A DNA stretch of 64,000 bases from Ariolimax columbianus (lineage: Eukaryota; Mollusca; Gastropoda; Stylommatophora; Arionidae): NCBI GenBank assembly GCA_036924085.1, contig JAVGWX010000005.1, positions 97,468,672 through 97,532,671 of the forward strand, written 5' to 3'. Each line of letters opens with the position of its first letter. The first letter of the stretch is position 1. Below, in pieces: positions 12,155 through 23,974 of this stretch. Position numbers and translations under genes: made by a program. A model generated the notes under the pieces. The model was not told the origin of the DNA. It worked only from the letters and a program-made list of their open reading frames with translations, and did no database searches.

Positions 12155-13030
12155 GCTGTTGCTACATCTGTTGTTATTGTTGTTGTTGTTGTTGTTATTG
12201 CTGCTGCTGTTACTGTTGTTATTGCTGATGTCGGTGTTGTTGTTATTTCTACTGCTGTTACTGTTGTTATTGTTATTATTGTTGCTGCTGTTACTGTTGT
12301 TACTGTTGTTATTGCTGATGTCGATGTTGTTATTTCTGCTGTTTCTGTTGTTATTGCTGATGTCGATGTTGTTATTTCTGCTATTTCTGTTGTTATTGTT
12401 ATTATTGTTGCTGCTGTTTCTGCTGTTACTGTTGTTATTGCTGATGTCGGTGTTGTTATTTCCGCTGCTGTTACTACTGATGTTGTTGTTATTGCTGAAG
12501 ATGGTACTATTATTGTTGTTGTTATTGCTCCTGCTGTTAATTTTGCTGCTGGTGTTATTATTGTTGCTGTTGTTATTGCTGTTACTATTGTTGTTGTTGT
12601 TATTGCTGCTATTACTATTGTTGATTTTGTTATCGCGTCTGCTGTTACTATTGTTGCTGTTGTTATCGATTCTGCTGTTAGTATTGTTGTTGTTGTTATC
12701 GCTGCTGTTGTTACTATTGTTGATTTTGTTATCGCTGCTGCTGTTATTATTGTATCTGTTGTTATCGCATCTGCTGTTACTATTATTGGTGTTGTTATCG
12801 CTGCTGTTACGTTTGCGTCTGTTGTTATATATTGTTGCTGCTGTTAATATTGTTTCTGTTGCTGTTACTATTTTTTCAGTGGTTATTGCTGCTGCTGTTC
12901 CTATTGTTGGTGTTGTTATTGCTGCTGCTGTTACTATTGTTGTTGTTATTATTGCTGCTGATGTTACTATTGGTACTGCTGTTATTGCGCCTGTCGCTGT
13001 TGATGTTGTTATTGTTGTTGTTGGTATGAA
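12155..13030. repeat. Interrupted TTG/CTG/TTA trinucleotide-like tract
   Basis: Nearly 900 bp are built from GTTGTTATTGCTGCTGCTGTTACT-like trinucleotide blocks, mixing GTT, GCT, ATT, ACT and GAT with little other sequence. A loose higher-order motif, GTTGTTATTGCTGATGTC, recurs at about 12207, 12309, 12351 and 12435. The tract is open on both strands (over 300 codons), giving poly-Leu/Val in one direction and Asn/Ser in the other. Such symmetry argues against a real gene. Confidence 0.85.
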
Positions 13031-13319
13031 TCCAGCAGCATTAACCATCTTGTTCACTCGATCAATCAATAGACGGGGCTAAATGAACATAACCCCTGCA
13101 ACCTTATGTCCTTCCATTTTAATTGAGTGGTAACATTGGGATGTCTTCGAAAGGGCATCGGTGTCACCAAGAGATATAGCATAAGAAAAGAGGGCATTAT
13201 ATGTTTGTTCGAAACTTGTCCCTGTGTTGAGCACATTAGCAGACAGAAAATCGAATGTCTCGGTCTTCTCATGATAATTCGACCTGAACAACTTACACTG
13301 CTCAGATAATTCACAGGAC

Positions 13320-13490
13320 GATCAGGCTACAGGGCAGGAGTTAGGCCACATGGTAGATGGATAGATGATATGCTATTAATCCTACAACAATAGGGGCTGA
13401 CATCAATAGACGCAGCACACTTAGCCAGGAAAGACGACCTAAGCTCTCCACGAGAAACATGGACAGAAGTAGATGGACACTGAACTGAAT
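13320..13490 (+). pseudogene. LINE C-terminal tail fragment
   Basis: The plus strand reads GRWIDDMLLI, then LTSIDAAHLARKDD, then RETWTEVDG. This resembles the basic tail that follows the reverse transcriptase in many animal LINEs (GRPxxRWxDDI..A..LA.DR..WR). No reverse transcriptase body is attached. The similarity is short, so the assignment is moderate. Confidence 0.45.
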
Positions 13491-13924
13491 AGGACTGATA
13501 CAATTTGGGCTAAGTAATTTGGATATATCAGTCCCTTAACTGGAGCTGAAGATGAAGAAATTAAATAGTTGAAAGTACCAGTGGTCACACCTGACTGCTT
13601 ACATCAGGGTGATCGAATAAGAGATGTTGAAGACCCTTTCTCGCCTTTAAGTGGCGGCCCCGGAAATAGGCTGCACTCGTGTAGTCTGGCTGTAAGTATG
13701 GGGATTGAAGAGAGAAGCCAAACCAGATCTCAAAAATGGAGTGCGGAAACTGGCTGTGTCGGGCCGTAACTTACAACATAGCGTCACAGAGTCATTTCCT
13801 TAAGTATATCGTCAGACAACCAGAAATAAACATATATAAAACAAAGGGCAGGTTTGAAACCTCAGTAACACATTGCTTTTTAAAATACTAAATGAAAAAG
13901 ACTTGTCTGCACACACGGGGAGTA
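13491..13924. other. Unassigned sequence
   Basis: No supported feature between the LINE tail fragment and the 48-bp array. Confidence 0.35.
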
Positions 13925-14262
13925 GAAACAAATTCTGGGAAAACATGCTGAATAAAGTGGGAACGAAGAGTAACAACAGAGTCAGGGGAAACATGCTGAT
14001 CAAAGTGGGAACGGAAAGTAACAACAGAGTCAGGGGAAACATGCTGACCAAAGTGGGAACGAAGAGTAACAACCGAGTCAGGGGAAACATGCTGACCAAA
14101 GTGGGAACGAAGAGTAACAACAGTCAGAAGAAATATGCTAACCAAAGTGGGAACGAAAAGTAACAACAGAGTCAGGGGAAACATGATGACCGAAGTGGGA
14201 ACGAAGAGTAACAACAGAGTCAGGGGAAACATACTGACCATAGTGGGAACGAAGAGTAACTT
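13925..14262. repeat. 48-bp array, subfamily 1
   Basis: About seven units read AAAGTGGGAACGAAGAGTAA followed by CAACAGAGTCAGGGGAAACATGCTGACC in two pieces. The unit is in phase with subfamily 2 downstream. The period equals 16 codons, so frames stay open on both strands. Confidence 0.9.
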
Positions 14263-15058
14263 GATTGTCACATGAAACAACCTGATCAAGGTAAGAACAA
14301 AGTGTAACGTGATTGTCACATGAAACAACCTGATCAAGGTAAGAAAAAAATGTAACGTGATTGTCACATGAAACAACCTGATCAAGGTAAGAACAAAGTG
14401 TAACGGGATTGTCACATGAAACAACCTGATCAAGGTAAGAACAAAGAGTAACATGATTGTCACATGAAATAACCTGATCAAGGTAAGAACAAAGTGTAAC
14501 GGGATTGTCACATGAAACAACCTGATCAAGGTAAGAACAAAGAGTAACATGATTGTCACATGAAAGAACCTGATCAAGGTAAGAACAAAGAGTAACATGA
14601 TTGTCACATGAAACAACCTGATCAAGGTAAGAACAAAGAGTAACATGATTGTCACATGAAACAACCTGATCAAGGTAAGAACAAAGTGTAACGTGATTGT
14701 CACATGAAACAACCTGATCAAGGTAAAAACAAAATGTAACGTGATTGTCACATGAAACAACCCGATCAAGGTAAGAACAAAATATAACGTGATTGTCACA
14801 TGAAACAACGTGATCAAGGTAAGAACAAAGAGAAACGTGATTGTCACATGAAACAACCTGATCAAGGTAAGAACAAAGTGTAACGTGATTTTCACATGAA
14901 ACAACCTGATCAAGGTAAGAACAAAAGTGTAACGGGATTGTCACATGAAACAACCTGATAAGGTAAGAACAAAGTGTAACGTGATTGTCACATGAAACAA
15001 CCTGATCAAGGTAAGAACAAAGTGTAACGTGATTGTCACATGAAACAACCTGATCAAG
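14263..15058. repeat. 48-bp array, subfamily 2
   Basis: About 16 units read AAGGTAAGAACAAAGTGTAA followed by CGTGATTGTCACATGAAACA and ACCTGATC. Position by position the unit aligns with subfamily 1 (GGTAAGAACAAAGTGTAAC against AGTGGGAACGAAGAGTAAC), so the array switched variant at about 14262. One unit near 14955 has lost a base. The minus-strand frames of 271 and 341 codons are repeat artefacts. Confidence 0.92.
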
Positions 15059-15184
15059 ACTTCACGTCCATGAATGGCTCTTGGAAACAGGCTACGTCAC
15101 AGTACTGTGGTCAACGAGTTGGGGATCGACACTGTACTCCCTACTTTTGGTAAGCTTATTGAGGAGTATTGCGCTGCATTACGG

Positions 15185-15420
15185 TGACCATAGCAACAGT
15201 AATCCACATGAACTGACCATATCAACAATAATCCACACGAGGTGATTCTGCTCAGCAATAATTTACATGAAGTGACCATATCAACAATAATCCACATGAG
15301 GTGATTCTGCTCAGCAATAATTTACATGAAGTGACCATATCAACAATAATCCACATGAGGTGATTCTGCTCAACAATAATCTACATGAGGTGACCTTAGT
15401 AATAATAATATATGCTGAGG
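15185..15420. repeat. 59-bp tandem repeat
   Basis: Three to four units contain GAAGTGACCATATCAACAAT, AATCCACATGAGGTGATTCT and GCTCAGCAATAATTTACAT. Units at about 15209, 15268 and 15327 are nearly identical; outer units are diverged. Confidence 0.8.
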
Positions 15421-15489
15421 TGGTTTTGTGAATAATAATCCATACTGAGGTGTCTAGATATTCATTTAAATGGATATAGCAAGGACAAT

Positions 15490-15675
15490 CCACACTGGGG
15501 CGCCTATGTCAACAATTTCCAATGCTGAGGTGTATATGTCAACAGCAATTCACTTATAATGATATAACAAAAATAATCCACGCTGGGGCGCCTATGTCAA
15601 CAATTTCCAATGCTGAGGTGTATATGTCAACAGCAATTCACTTATAATGATATAACAAAAATAATCCACGCTGAA
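15490..15675. repeat. 88-bp tandem duplication
   Basis: CTGGGGCGCCTATGTCAACA begins at 15495 and again at 15583. Each copy continues into TTTCCAATGCTGAGGTGTAT and CAATTCACTTATAATGATAT with essentially no differences. The unit shares ATAATCCAC phrases with the preceding 59-bp repeat, suggesting common origin. Confidence 0.8.
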
Positions 15676-15679
15676 GTTT

Positions 15680-18085
15680 GTATGACAACAGTCTCCGTTT
15701 GAAAATACTCGACAACTGTAATAAACTTTGCCAAAACTATAATATTTTACAAACTAGAGAACTGACAGAACTAGTCAAATCTATCAACATCCCAAATACG
15801 TAGATGTTGACAATGCTATGAACTTGGTACAATCTGGCACCATACAAAATCTAGGAATGTGACAAAACGAATGAAGATTGAATATTCCAGAACAAAGAAC
15901 AATAACAGCAATAAAAATTTGCAAACCACAAATAGAGTAATTTGATAATAAAACTTGACTAGACACCCTTTGAACATCAGGCTGAAACAGATTGTGGACT
16001 ACTTTACAAAGGCCATTAGACTCATAGGTAAAACCCCTTGACACGTTAAATTCCACCGCCGACTAAATAACGCAACTCCAATTGTGCAAGGTTTACAATC
16101 AATCCATGCTCTACACAGAGACATAAAACAGATTCACGGTACAAAACACAACAAATCACTGTTGAAAGTAATCCTTTCACAGAACCGTGTCCTGAAACTA
16201 ACTGCATACACATCTTTGCTTCCCGAACACCCTATTTTAGTTGCATTGACAGTTGACACATTGCAAGTTTCGTTATTTAGTCAGCCGTTGAGCTTGACGT
16301 TTCAAAGTGGTTTCTCGTGAGTTAGAAAGCCTGTATCTACATTAGGCTGTAAACATATGTTTTCTGCTTATTTATATTTTGAACCGTTTTGTTGAGTTCC
16401 ACCCATGAGCTTCCAGCTTCACCGCTTCGTTTTCCGCCAGTCTTTGACAGGTGTGTTTTGGATTACCACCTCGTCTCTTTCTCTATACGTTCCAATTCAA
16501 CACCCGTCTGGTTATATTGTCAGGCTTCTTTCTAAAGGTGTGTCCTGTCCATCTCCTCTTTCTCGCCACAATGTCTCTCTTTACTGGTTATTGTTGCATT
16601 TCTTGCCACATATCTCTCTGTGTGTTGTTACATCTGAATACCTACCACGGAGTATGTGAAGGATACATCAATTGGTGAAGGTCTGCAGTCTGGATGTGAT
16701 ACTCTTAGCTACATACGATGGAGACATATGTTGGTGAAGGTCTACAGACTGGATGTGATATACTCTCCCAGATACAGCGAAGCTAGATAGTCGAATAGGA
16801 AGTGGACACGTAAATTGTGTAACACAAACTTAAACGAATGCACACAATTCCATACAAATAACAACATTAATAATAAATAACACCGGTACTTCGTTTATCA
16901 AATGGAAGGAAAACAAAGCAAATGTAAACACATTTCATCATGTGAGACAATTTTTTAATTGTAAAGAGAAAATGAAACCATCCTTAAGCCTTTTTTATAC
17001 TTGAGGTTGAGGTTGAAATGGCAAAAATTAAATTACGGAAATGTTGAAATGTACTCATGTAAACATTCATACCGAGTTACACAGTTTCCTGCGAACTTCG
17101 AAACTAATGACTTCTTGAAGAATATCGATCCTAGACGTTTGACCTTGATAGCGAAATGGACTTGACAATGACATTTAACCAACATGGCGGATAAACAAAT
17201 TTCATCTTCCATCTCTAAATTTGCTATTTTCTTCATTTTTGTCATTGATAGCATCATAACCACGTGTTGAGTTGGGAGTGAAGGGAGGAGATTTGATACG
17301 AACAAGCAATTAACTCTACATCTGGCTGTTCTTTGGGCATTTAAACATCTCAAATGTGTGTCGTTTTCTCACCCAACTTACCATGCTATTTGCTCCAAGA
17401 GGGTTCTCTAGCTCTGACAAAGACGAGAAAAGAACAATTCCACACTCATTAACGTAAAAGTAGAGCACTTCTTTTTCACAAACGATTTACGAAATTCAAC
17501 TCCCGTTACTGTCACGCTCCAGTCACTCCAGCTGTAAATTGGTACTGGCTTGTTGTTATAAAATAAAAGACAGCGAGGCAGAGGAATGGCCACCCCATCC
17601 CTTAGACGTTATCGTCTTGAGCAATGAAGTCTTTAACACTTCTTGAACACCGACAGCAGTGTCTGATATTGAACTTAACCTAACTGTTACCCCACTGACA
17701 ACAGTGTCTGATTTTGAGCTAAGCCTAACATTTGCCACACTGGCAACATGTAAAAGGGTCGACTATTAGTTTAGCAGCGCCTGTGGCCTTGCAGTTTGGA
17801 TACCCGAAATCTGACCAAGAAAATACGGGTTCAAATCTCTAGAAAGGTATAACTTGCTTTTTATATTAAATGTAAATTTTAAAATGTCGTTTACACTGCG
17901 CTGCTACTACAGGAGCAAGCGGTATTTTTTTCTCAGTCCTATAAAGAAATACACATTTTCCCGGCCTATTTTAGAAATGGGAATTAATGTCACTCTAGTA
18001 GCGGTTTTTACAGTGTAGAAGACTTTCCAGCTTATGTATCCAACATCTTATTTTTCAAATAGTTCAAAAATCGTGTAGATCAATG
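15680..18085. other. Unassigned region with two possible SINE remnants
   Basis: No protein gene is supported. At about 17500-17545 the text CCAGCTGTAAATTGGTACTGG matches the tail of the SINE candidate at 23.64-23.83 kb. At about 17765-17870 a tRNA-like stretch (GCCTGTGGCCTTGCAGTTTG, then ACGGGTTCAAATCTC resembling a B box) suggests a degenerate tRNA-derived repeat. The frame at 17033-17353 (minus) has no motif I recognise. Confidence 0.35.
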
Positions 18086-18089
18086 CTGA

Positions 18090-18245
18090 AGACAGCAGAC
18101 ATTACAATCTGGTGTACCGTAATGTCAGACAGACGTCTTCAACCAAGGAAAGATAGAGCAGACATTACAATATGGTGCATCGTTATATCTGACAGACTTT
18201 TCAACCAAGGAAAGAGAGCAGACATTACAATTTGGTGCACCATTA
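18090..18245. repeat. Tandem repeat of about 61 bp, three copies
   Basis: GCAGACATTACAATNTGGTG starts at 18095, 18158 and 18218. The first two copies continue through TCTGACAGAC-like text and TCAACCAAGGAAAGA. Period is 60-63 bp. Confidence 0.78.
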
Positions 18246-18370
18246 TTTTTGGCAAACCTCTACACTCTAGAGTAGGAAACAGCGAGCAGAACAAACTGGA
18301 GCTCACTATAGCAAATCTTTACACCCCCAGAGTAATAGACAGTAAACAGATCAGGCTGGAGGTATGTGGC
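18246..18370. repeat. Short tandem repeat interrupted by the LTR-like element (left part)
   Basis: Two units begin CAAACCTCTACACTCTAGAG and CAAATCTTTACACCCCCAGAG, each followed by a GTAAACAGA/CGAGCAGAACA-type segment. The same unit resumes at 19603-19680 beyond the LTR-like element, so the array was probably split by insertion. Confidence 0.6.
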
Positions 18371-18408
18371 AGAGTCCAGGTTTTACTGAGTAGTTAGCTT
18401 ATATAAAG

Positions 18409-19138
18409 TGTTACAACATGTATCCACACCACGACACGACTACACACCGCAAATAACACAATAAACCATATCCAATAAAATGGTGCATATTTAATCATAA
18501 AAATTAACAGAAACAATATTAGCAAATTCACCCAAAAAAATATTAACAACAATAACAAATTACATCTGAAATAAATAATCATTATATAGAACTACAGAGG
18601 AGGTTGAAAGCACTAGCTTTTGAAAATGTCCTCATACTACCTAACCCAAGTATTCATGCTGCTACCCTCTCCTTATCTGCATACTCAACACACTCTCACA
18701 AACTCGTCTTCAGGGTCGTATTAAGTATTCTGTCGTTTTGTGCTCTTATATACACTTAGATCCCGTCAGTCAGGTAATCTTTAGATTCACAATTATTTCC
18801 CATTCTCAATTACAATCAGATCAATTACAAATACTTCGATCGCATCCTTCTAGTCGGAATTACATACTCACTTATGGTCACACACTCTGTCGATCGGTGT
18901 ATACCCATACTTCACAATACATATCGTTCACTCTGTGTCCTGTACGCACTACACATATTCAGATCTCTTCTAGTTACAGGGTGTCCAACACACGCACTTA
19001 TAGAGCGACTGGCTGAAACTCCAAAGTGTATGCTGGTTCAGTCATCTTGCAACTCATTCTCTCTCACACAAACAGCTAGTCAGCCTGCTAGCTACTAGCA
19101 ACCTAATAATAGCAATCATAACCTGCTAGTTAGTCTCT

Positions 19139-19173
<35 letters not shown>

Positions 19174-19588
19174 GACCAGTCTCTTGAGTTCATCTTTGTG
19201 AAGTATTTTATAATCTCAAGCAACTTCTTGGCTGTCCAATAGCTTCTGTTGGTTGTCTGACTTAATCATCATTCTAATTTGGATCTACCTCCAATTAGTT
19301 GTCATTAGACGAATAACTCTGAATTCATGTCACTCTAAATGTTGCAACACGTCGTGCTGGCCTCTGACTGTCACTAATCCCCCACTACCCAAATCGAAAC
19401 GCCAGAGTGGTCAGCTCCTAACCCCCACCCATACCAGACACATTCTTCCTACTAAGCCCTCGTTTCCTTTGTCGACTTAGTGTCGAGACGGTGAGCGACC
19501 TTGCACACATTCAGGTAGCCTTTGTTCCCAGAGACGCCAGCTCCATACCCCTGCCCTTAACGCCCATGCTCTAGCTAGAACTGTTATA
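18409..19588. mobile_element. Solo-LTR-like dispersed repeat, copy 1
   Basis: This roughly 1.18-kb noncoding segment aligns along its length with 43223-44467. Shared landmarks, in order, include CCTTATCTGCATACTCAACA, AGTATTTTATAATCTCAAGC, a CT microsatellite, GACGAATAACTCTGAA, ACTACCCAAATCGAAACGCC and GACGGTGAGCGACCTTG. It starts TGTTACAAC and ends near AACTGTTATA, close to the TG...CA rule for LTRs. No internal gag or pol is adjacent, hence solo LTR. The ends of this copy are less clear than those of copy 2, and no target duplication is visible. Confidence 0.5.
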
Positions 19589-19602
19589 GATCCCTACAGT
19601 AA

Positions 19603-19690
19603 ACCTCTACACTCCAGACAGTGAACAGAACAGACTGGAGCTCAGTATAGCAAACCTTTACAACCCAGAGTAGGAGAGGAGACATAAATA
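19603..19690. repeat. Short tandem repeat (right part, beyond the LTR-like element)
   Basis: TAAACCTCTACACTCCAGAC, AACAGAACAGACTGGAGCTC and CAAACCTTTACAACCCAGAG repeat the unit seen at 18246-18370. The two halves flank the LTR-like element. Confidence 0.6.
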
Positions 19691-20560
19691 TAATAGAATC
19701 GTGAATTGACCTGCTCATCCTAGTACACACTTGAAGCTAGAAAATAATTATCAATATTATACGAATCACAAATACATTGTACGACAAATAAATCAAATGA
19801 ATATCTAACTTAACAACATCACTAATGGTCACTTGCGACTCAATTAAACAGGAGACAATCAAGGTTCAGTGGATATATAAACAAACATCAGTATATACGT
19901 TTTCATGTTCCAGTCCACCTTTATTCGCTCATAAAAGTTGGTAACGTCACTACCGTTTCCTTCCGTTTGCCTTCCGGCTACTTGTTAAAACCACCTTGTC
20001 GTGTCTGACAACTTCTATTACTATATTCGTGTTCAGCGTTTTCGTTTAGATCTGTTTTTGCATTTATTTCCACGCCGAAATGACCCATACTTTTGTATTT
20101 TTTGTTATAAAAATAAACTTTGAAACGCTGGACTGAAATAGCTGGTGACAGCGGTACTGATGCAAACGGTAATAACATTGGTTGGAAAAACAGAGAACAT
20201 CTGAATAGTTAATATGTATGCTAAAATGACGGACGGGTCTGAGGAGAGGTGGGAGTGGGAGACGGGGTGGTAGGACACGTCAATACTGCTAGGATAGGCT
20301 CGAGAAGATAGTTATTAACGTTTAACAGTAACAAAATGTGCACTCCAGAATTTGCAGGCATGACAGTTTTAAGTTGGTGACGCAAAGGAGTAAGCCAGCA
20401 AGGTAGAAATCGAACACGTTTTAAGGAATCTAATATAACGATTGATTTTATTGTTAATAGTTAATAAGGACATTGTTCTGTTAGGTGCAGACTACAATAT
20501 TTGAGCACAACAGATATGTAAGATTGACCAAACTCAAAATAGACGTAACAAAAAGATATA
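19691..20560. other. Unassigned AT-rich sequence
   Basis: No gene or repeat is supported. The 66-codon minus-strand frame at 19978-20178 carries no motif. Confidence 0.4.
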
Positions 20561-20564
20561 TATA

Positions 20565-20975
20565 CACGCACACAGCCACTCACACTCTTTCACACACATT
20601 CACTCTCACTCTCACTCTTACTAATACACTAACACACATACACTAACACACATACACGTGTACACTAACACACATACACTAACACATACATTAACACACA
20701 TACACGTGTACACTTACACATACATTTACACACATAATCACACAAATTCACACTCCCACTCACATTGATATGCTCACACAATCACACACATTCACACTCA
20801 CACATACACTCACTCACACTTACATATACTCACTTTCACACACACACACACGCGTTCACCCACACATACACTCACACACATACACTCGCACACTCACACA
20901 TACTCACATTCACACACTCACGCACAGTCATACTCATACAATCATATACACACCTACACACCCACACATAGATGT
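20565..20975. repeat. CA-rich tract with ACACACATACACTAAC units
   Basis: The sequence is dominated by CACACA, CATACA and CACTCACA blocks, including repeated ACACACATACACTAAC and ACATACACGTGTACACT phrases at 20636-20712. The two His/Thr-rich open frames here are compositional. Confidence 0.85.
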
Positions 20976-21024
20976 GTCATATATGTACTCAGCTACACAT
21001 AAATCAATAGAAACCCAGAGACAC

Positions 21025-21311
21025 CCATTTAAAAGAGTTGCCCTTTCACAAGACTGTTATAACTCTCACCTGAAAGAGTTGCCCTTTCACAAGACTGTTA
21101 TAACTCTCACCTGAAAGAGTTGCCCTTTCACAAGACTGTTATAACTCTCACCTGAAAGAGTTGCCCTTTCACAAGACTGTTATAACTCTTACCTGAAAGA
21201 GTTGCCCTTTCACAAGGCTGTTATAACTCTCACCTGAAAGAGTTGCCCTTTCACAAGCCTGTTATAACTCTCACCTGAAATAGTTGCCCTTTCACAAGAC
21301 TGTTATCATTC
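21025..21311. repeat. 41-bp minisatellite, about seven units
   Basis: Each unit reads AAAGAGTTGCCCTTTCACAA, then GACTGTTATAACTCTCACCTG. The seven units differ by only one or two bases, so the expansion is recent. Confidence 0.93.
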
Positions 21312-21544
21312 TCATCACATATTCTCTTCATGCCATTATATCGATCAATACAAATTGCACAGGATTCAGGAATAAAAGCCACTTGCGCCTTGCGGTTACC
21401 GCGATCTGTACATGCTAATTTTGTATTTTATTCCCGATATAATATTACCGAGACCTACATGGCATTTGGTGGGGGTGAGTGGTTGGGAAAGGGGGAGCGG
21501 TGGAAAAAGGGAGAAGGTGGCAAACGATTCGATAAACCACTTAT

Positions 21545-21905
21545 CACCTTATCTTTCTTCCTACCACTCTCTTTACCTTTCTTCCTACCACTCTCTTTAT
21601 CTTTCTTCCTACCACTCTCTTTATCTTTCTTCCTACCACTCTCTTTATCTTTCTTCCTACCACTCTCTTTATCTTTCTTCCTACCACTCTCTTTATCTTT
21701 CTTCCTACCACTCTCTTTATCTTTCTTCCTACCACTCTCTTTATCTTTCTTCCTACCACTCTCTTTATCTTTTTTCTACAACTCTCTTTATCTTTCTTTC
21801 TACCAATCTCTTTATCTTTCTGTCCTACCACTTTCTTTATCTTCTTACTACTCTCTTTATCTTTCTTTCTACCACTCTCTTTATCTTTCTCCCTACTACT
21901 CTCAT
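21545..21905. repeat. 24-bp minisatellite, about 15 units
   Basis: The unit is CTTTATCTTTCTTCCTACCA followed by CTCT. The central units are identical; flanking units from 21770 onward degenerate. The 8-codon period keeps frames open on both strands (Leu-Ser-Phe-rich on plus, Lys/Arg-rich on minus). Confidence 0.92.
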
Positions 21906-22640
21906 CTCTCTCCCTGCCGATCAATCTACTTCTCAGCATCTCTCCATGCCTCTCTCAACCAGTTCCCCTTCCCGTCACCCTAGTTCTCTACTTATCTCTT
22001 CGCTAAACACGTCTTTCACTCTCTATTTCCCATTAATCCACTCTCTTCCTTTCTATAACTCTCTTTTTCTATCCCTTTCTTTATGCCTCTCTTCCTCCCA
22101 GTAGTATTCTCCTACACTCCGTCTCTCCTTCTCTCTACTTAAATGCTCCCTCTGTCACTCTCTGTGCCATTCTCCTGCTCCTCTCACTTGTCATATCTCT
22201 CTTTCATTCTGTACCCTCCCATTCCCCATCTCACTCCCTTTTTCTATTCCACACATCCTTTACCTTCGTCCACTCCTCCACTCGTTGTCCTTCCCATCTC
22301 ATTACTCTCATTTCCTACCCTTTCCTCTTCTTCCTATTCCACACTATCTTCAGTCTCCCGTTCTTCTTCCTGCCTCTGCAAGGCTCACTCAATCTCACGC
22401 TTCCTGTCCGTCCCCGTCTCTCACATCTCACATCAGCCTGCCTTTTTAACATCTCACAACCGTCCCCAGATCAATAACTAATCAATTATAAACGCCCAGC
22501 CTCCCGCACATTCTATATTGAAGTCCATTGTTTGTATGGCCTGAACACAAATAGACCTCGCTGTACTGAGAACACACGCTAACTGACAACCACATTTCAA
22601 TACAAAATTAAGCTGTTTAATCCCCTGTTGTCAAAAACTG
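21906..22640. other. Pyrimidine-rich flank, no gene seen
   Basis: CT-rich text continues from the 24-bp array to about 22480 without clear units, then becomes ordinary sequence. No coding motif is visible on either strand. Confidence 0.5.
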
Positions 22641-22675
22641 ACTACAGAGAGTTCTGAATGCAGCCATGAGCCTTA

Positions 22676-23340
22676 TCATATAAATCCGTTTCTGTTTCTA
22701 AGAATCGAAGTCACCGCATTCCTGACATACCCATAGAGCTTAGTCTCTCGCAGCAAAGGGCGTAGGGTATAGAAGCTGATGGTCCCTGTAGTTCGCTGGT
22801 TGTATGCTCTCCTGCTCCGTCCTCTCATGCCCCCTACTTCTCTCGATCCTCGTTGAATGTCGAAATTTTGCCATTTGTAGATTGCTGCTTCATCTATTGC
22901 GGTGTCCTCATCTAACAGGCGGTCATTGATTGATTTAAAAATGTCACTTCTATCCATCACTGACGTACACATGATGGGGGCTTGTAAAGCCATGATGTCA
23001 GCTCTTTCACTGCCCTGAACCCCAGCATGATCTGGAGGGCAGATCTATGTCAACCCCTGGAGGTTTCAGGGCTCAACAGCTGCTATCCACTCGTACCTAA
23101 GTCATCCCTGCTGACATAGGGTTAGCCCGTCTGTCACGATGACTGCCCTTGTTATAGAATTCTAAGTGCTGAGGTCACTGCTTCCGTCTCCATTCTTAAA
23201 CTTAAGATTGTTGACATGTATGCCCTACTGCGCTCAGCAACGACCTCTCCTCTCACTCTAGCGGAGAAGCCCCAGCCCGATGTCCCACTGCACAGCACTG
23301 ATCCATCGATGTATATGACGGTTTCGCTCTTCTGCGTGTT
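22676..23340 (-). pseudogene. LINE fossil: RNase H domain and C-terminus
   Basis: On the minus strand the first block reads TVIYIDGSVLCSGTSGWGFS, containing the first catalytic Asp in DGS. It continues with SLRMETEAVTSALRIL, carrying the second acidic residue. After frame breaks, GVQGSERADIMALQAPI supplies the GxxGxExAD block with the last catalytic Asp. The open part (22676-22993) continues with a Trp-rich C-terminal region containing YKWQNFDIQRGS. This order is typical of RNase H domains at the C-terminus of I-superfamily LINEs. There is a stop after the second block and at least one frameshift, so the copy is dead. It is a different family from the 3-kb and 59-kb fossils. Confidence 0.72.
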
Positions 23341-23634
23341 CTCAGTTATCAGCTGATTCCCCTCGTGATCTGTCGTACCGCTGCTCTATTCTCTGCATTT
23401 CTTGCCTTAGGTTATGAATACTCTCTGGTACTCTATCCTTGTATCACCAGTGTGGACCCATTCTTCTCACTTGTTTTTCGTCTCAGCTGGAGTGACGTGC
23501 CAATGTAAATTCATTATCATTGACACCAGCACTGGGAATGGTCCAAAACATGTTACATGTACAAGAGACAACTGTAGTAGTGGTCCTATGCTTGACTCGG
23601 AGCGAATAGATGATCACTCCTTTCTTTGCTCACT

Positions 23635-23830
23635 CGGGTCGTTTGGTTGTAGTCTTGGATGACAACCTCAAAGTACCAGGTTCAAATTTCGTGGTGCTCG
23701 GCTTAAAAAGCCGAACATGCAGTAGAATTTTTATCACGAAACAATCGCTTCTTTCAACCTACACAGCTGTAAATTGGTACCTGGCAAAGTCAGGGAGAAA
23801 TGTTGGAGCGGCAACGAAAGCTACATAGTT
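23635..23830 (+). repeat. tRNA-derived SINE candidate
   Basis: The segment has a plausible A box (TGGTTGTAGTCTTGG) and B box (GGTTCAAATTT) about 35 bp apart. A non-tRNA body follows, including TTTTTATCACGAAACAATCGC and GCTGTAAATTGGTACCTGGC. The latter phrase recurs near 17.52 kb, so it is dispersed. No cloverleaf folds cleanly by eye, so I do not call a functional tRNA. Confidence 0.5.
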
Positions 23831-23974
23831 TGTGTTCCGCTGTCGGCAATTGTAGCAATGAAAAGGACAGAACATATGGGAGCGCCAATGTCGGTTTCGT
23901 GAATTGTTTTACTCACAAATAATGGCACCCATTTCCATCATAGCATTGGTCGTTTCTCTCAGGCTCCTCTCGTC

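Noticed and set aside
13888..14953. 341- and 271-codon minus-strand frames with 16-residue repeats, which could suggest a membrane or antifreeze-like repeat protein.
   Set aside because: The 48-bp period divides by three, so every stop-free frame stays open. Overlapping frames and the plus strand are open too, and the subfamily switch is at DNA level.
17765..17870. A tRNA gene suggested by a GGTTCAAATC B-box-like sequence.
   Set aside because: No acceptor stem or proper anticodon arm pairs by eye; a degenerate SINE is more likely.
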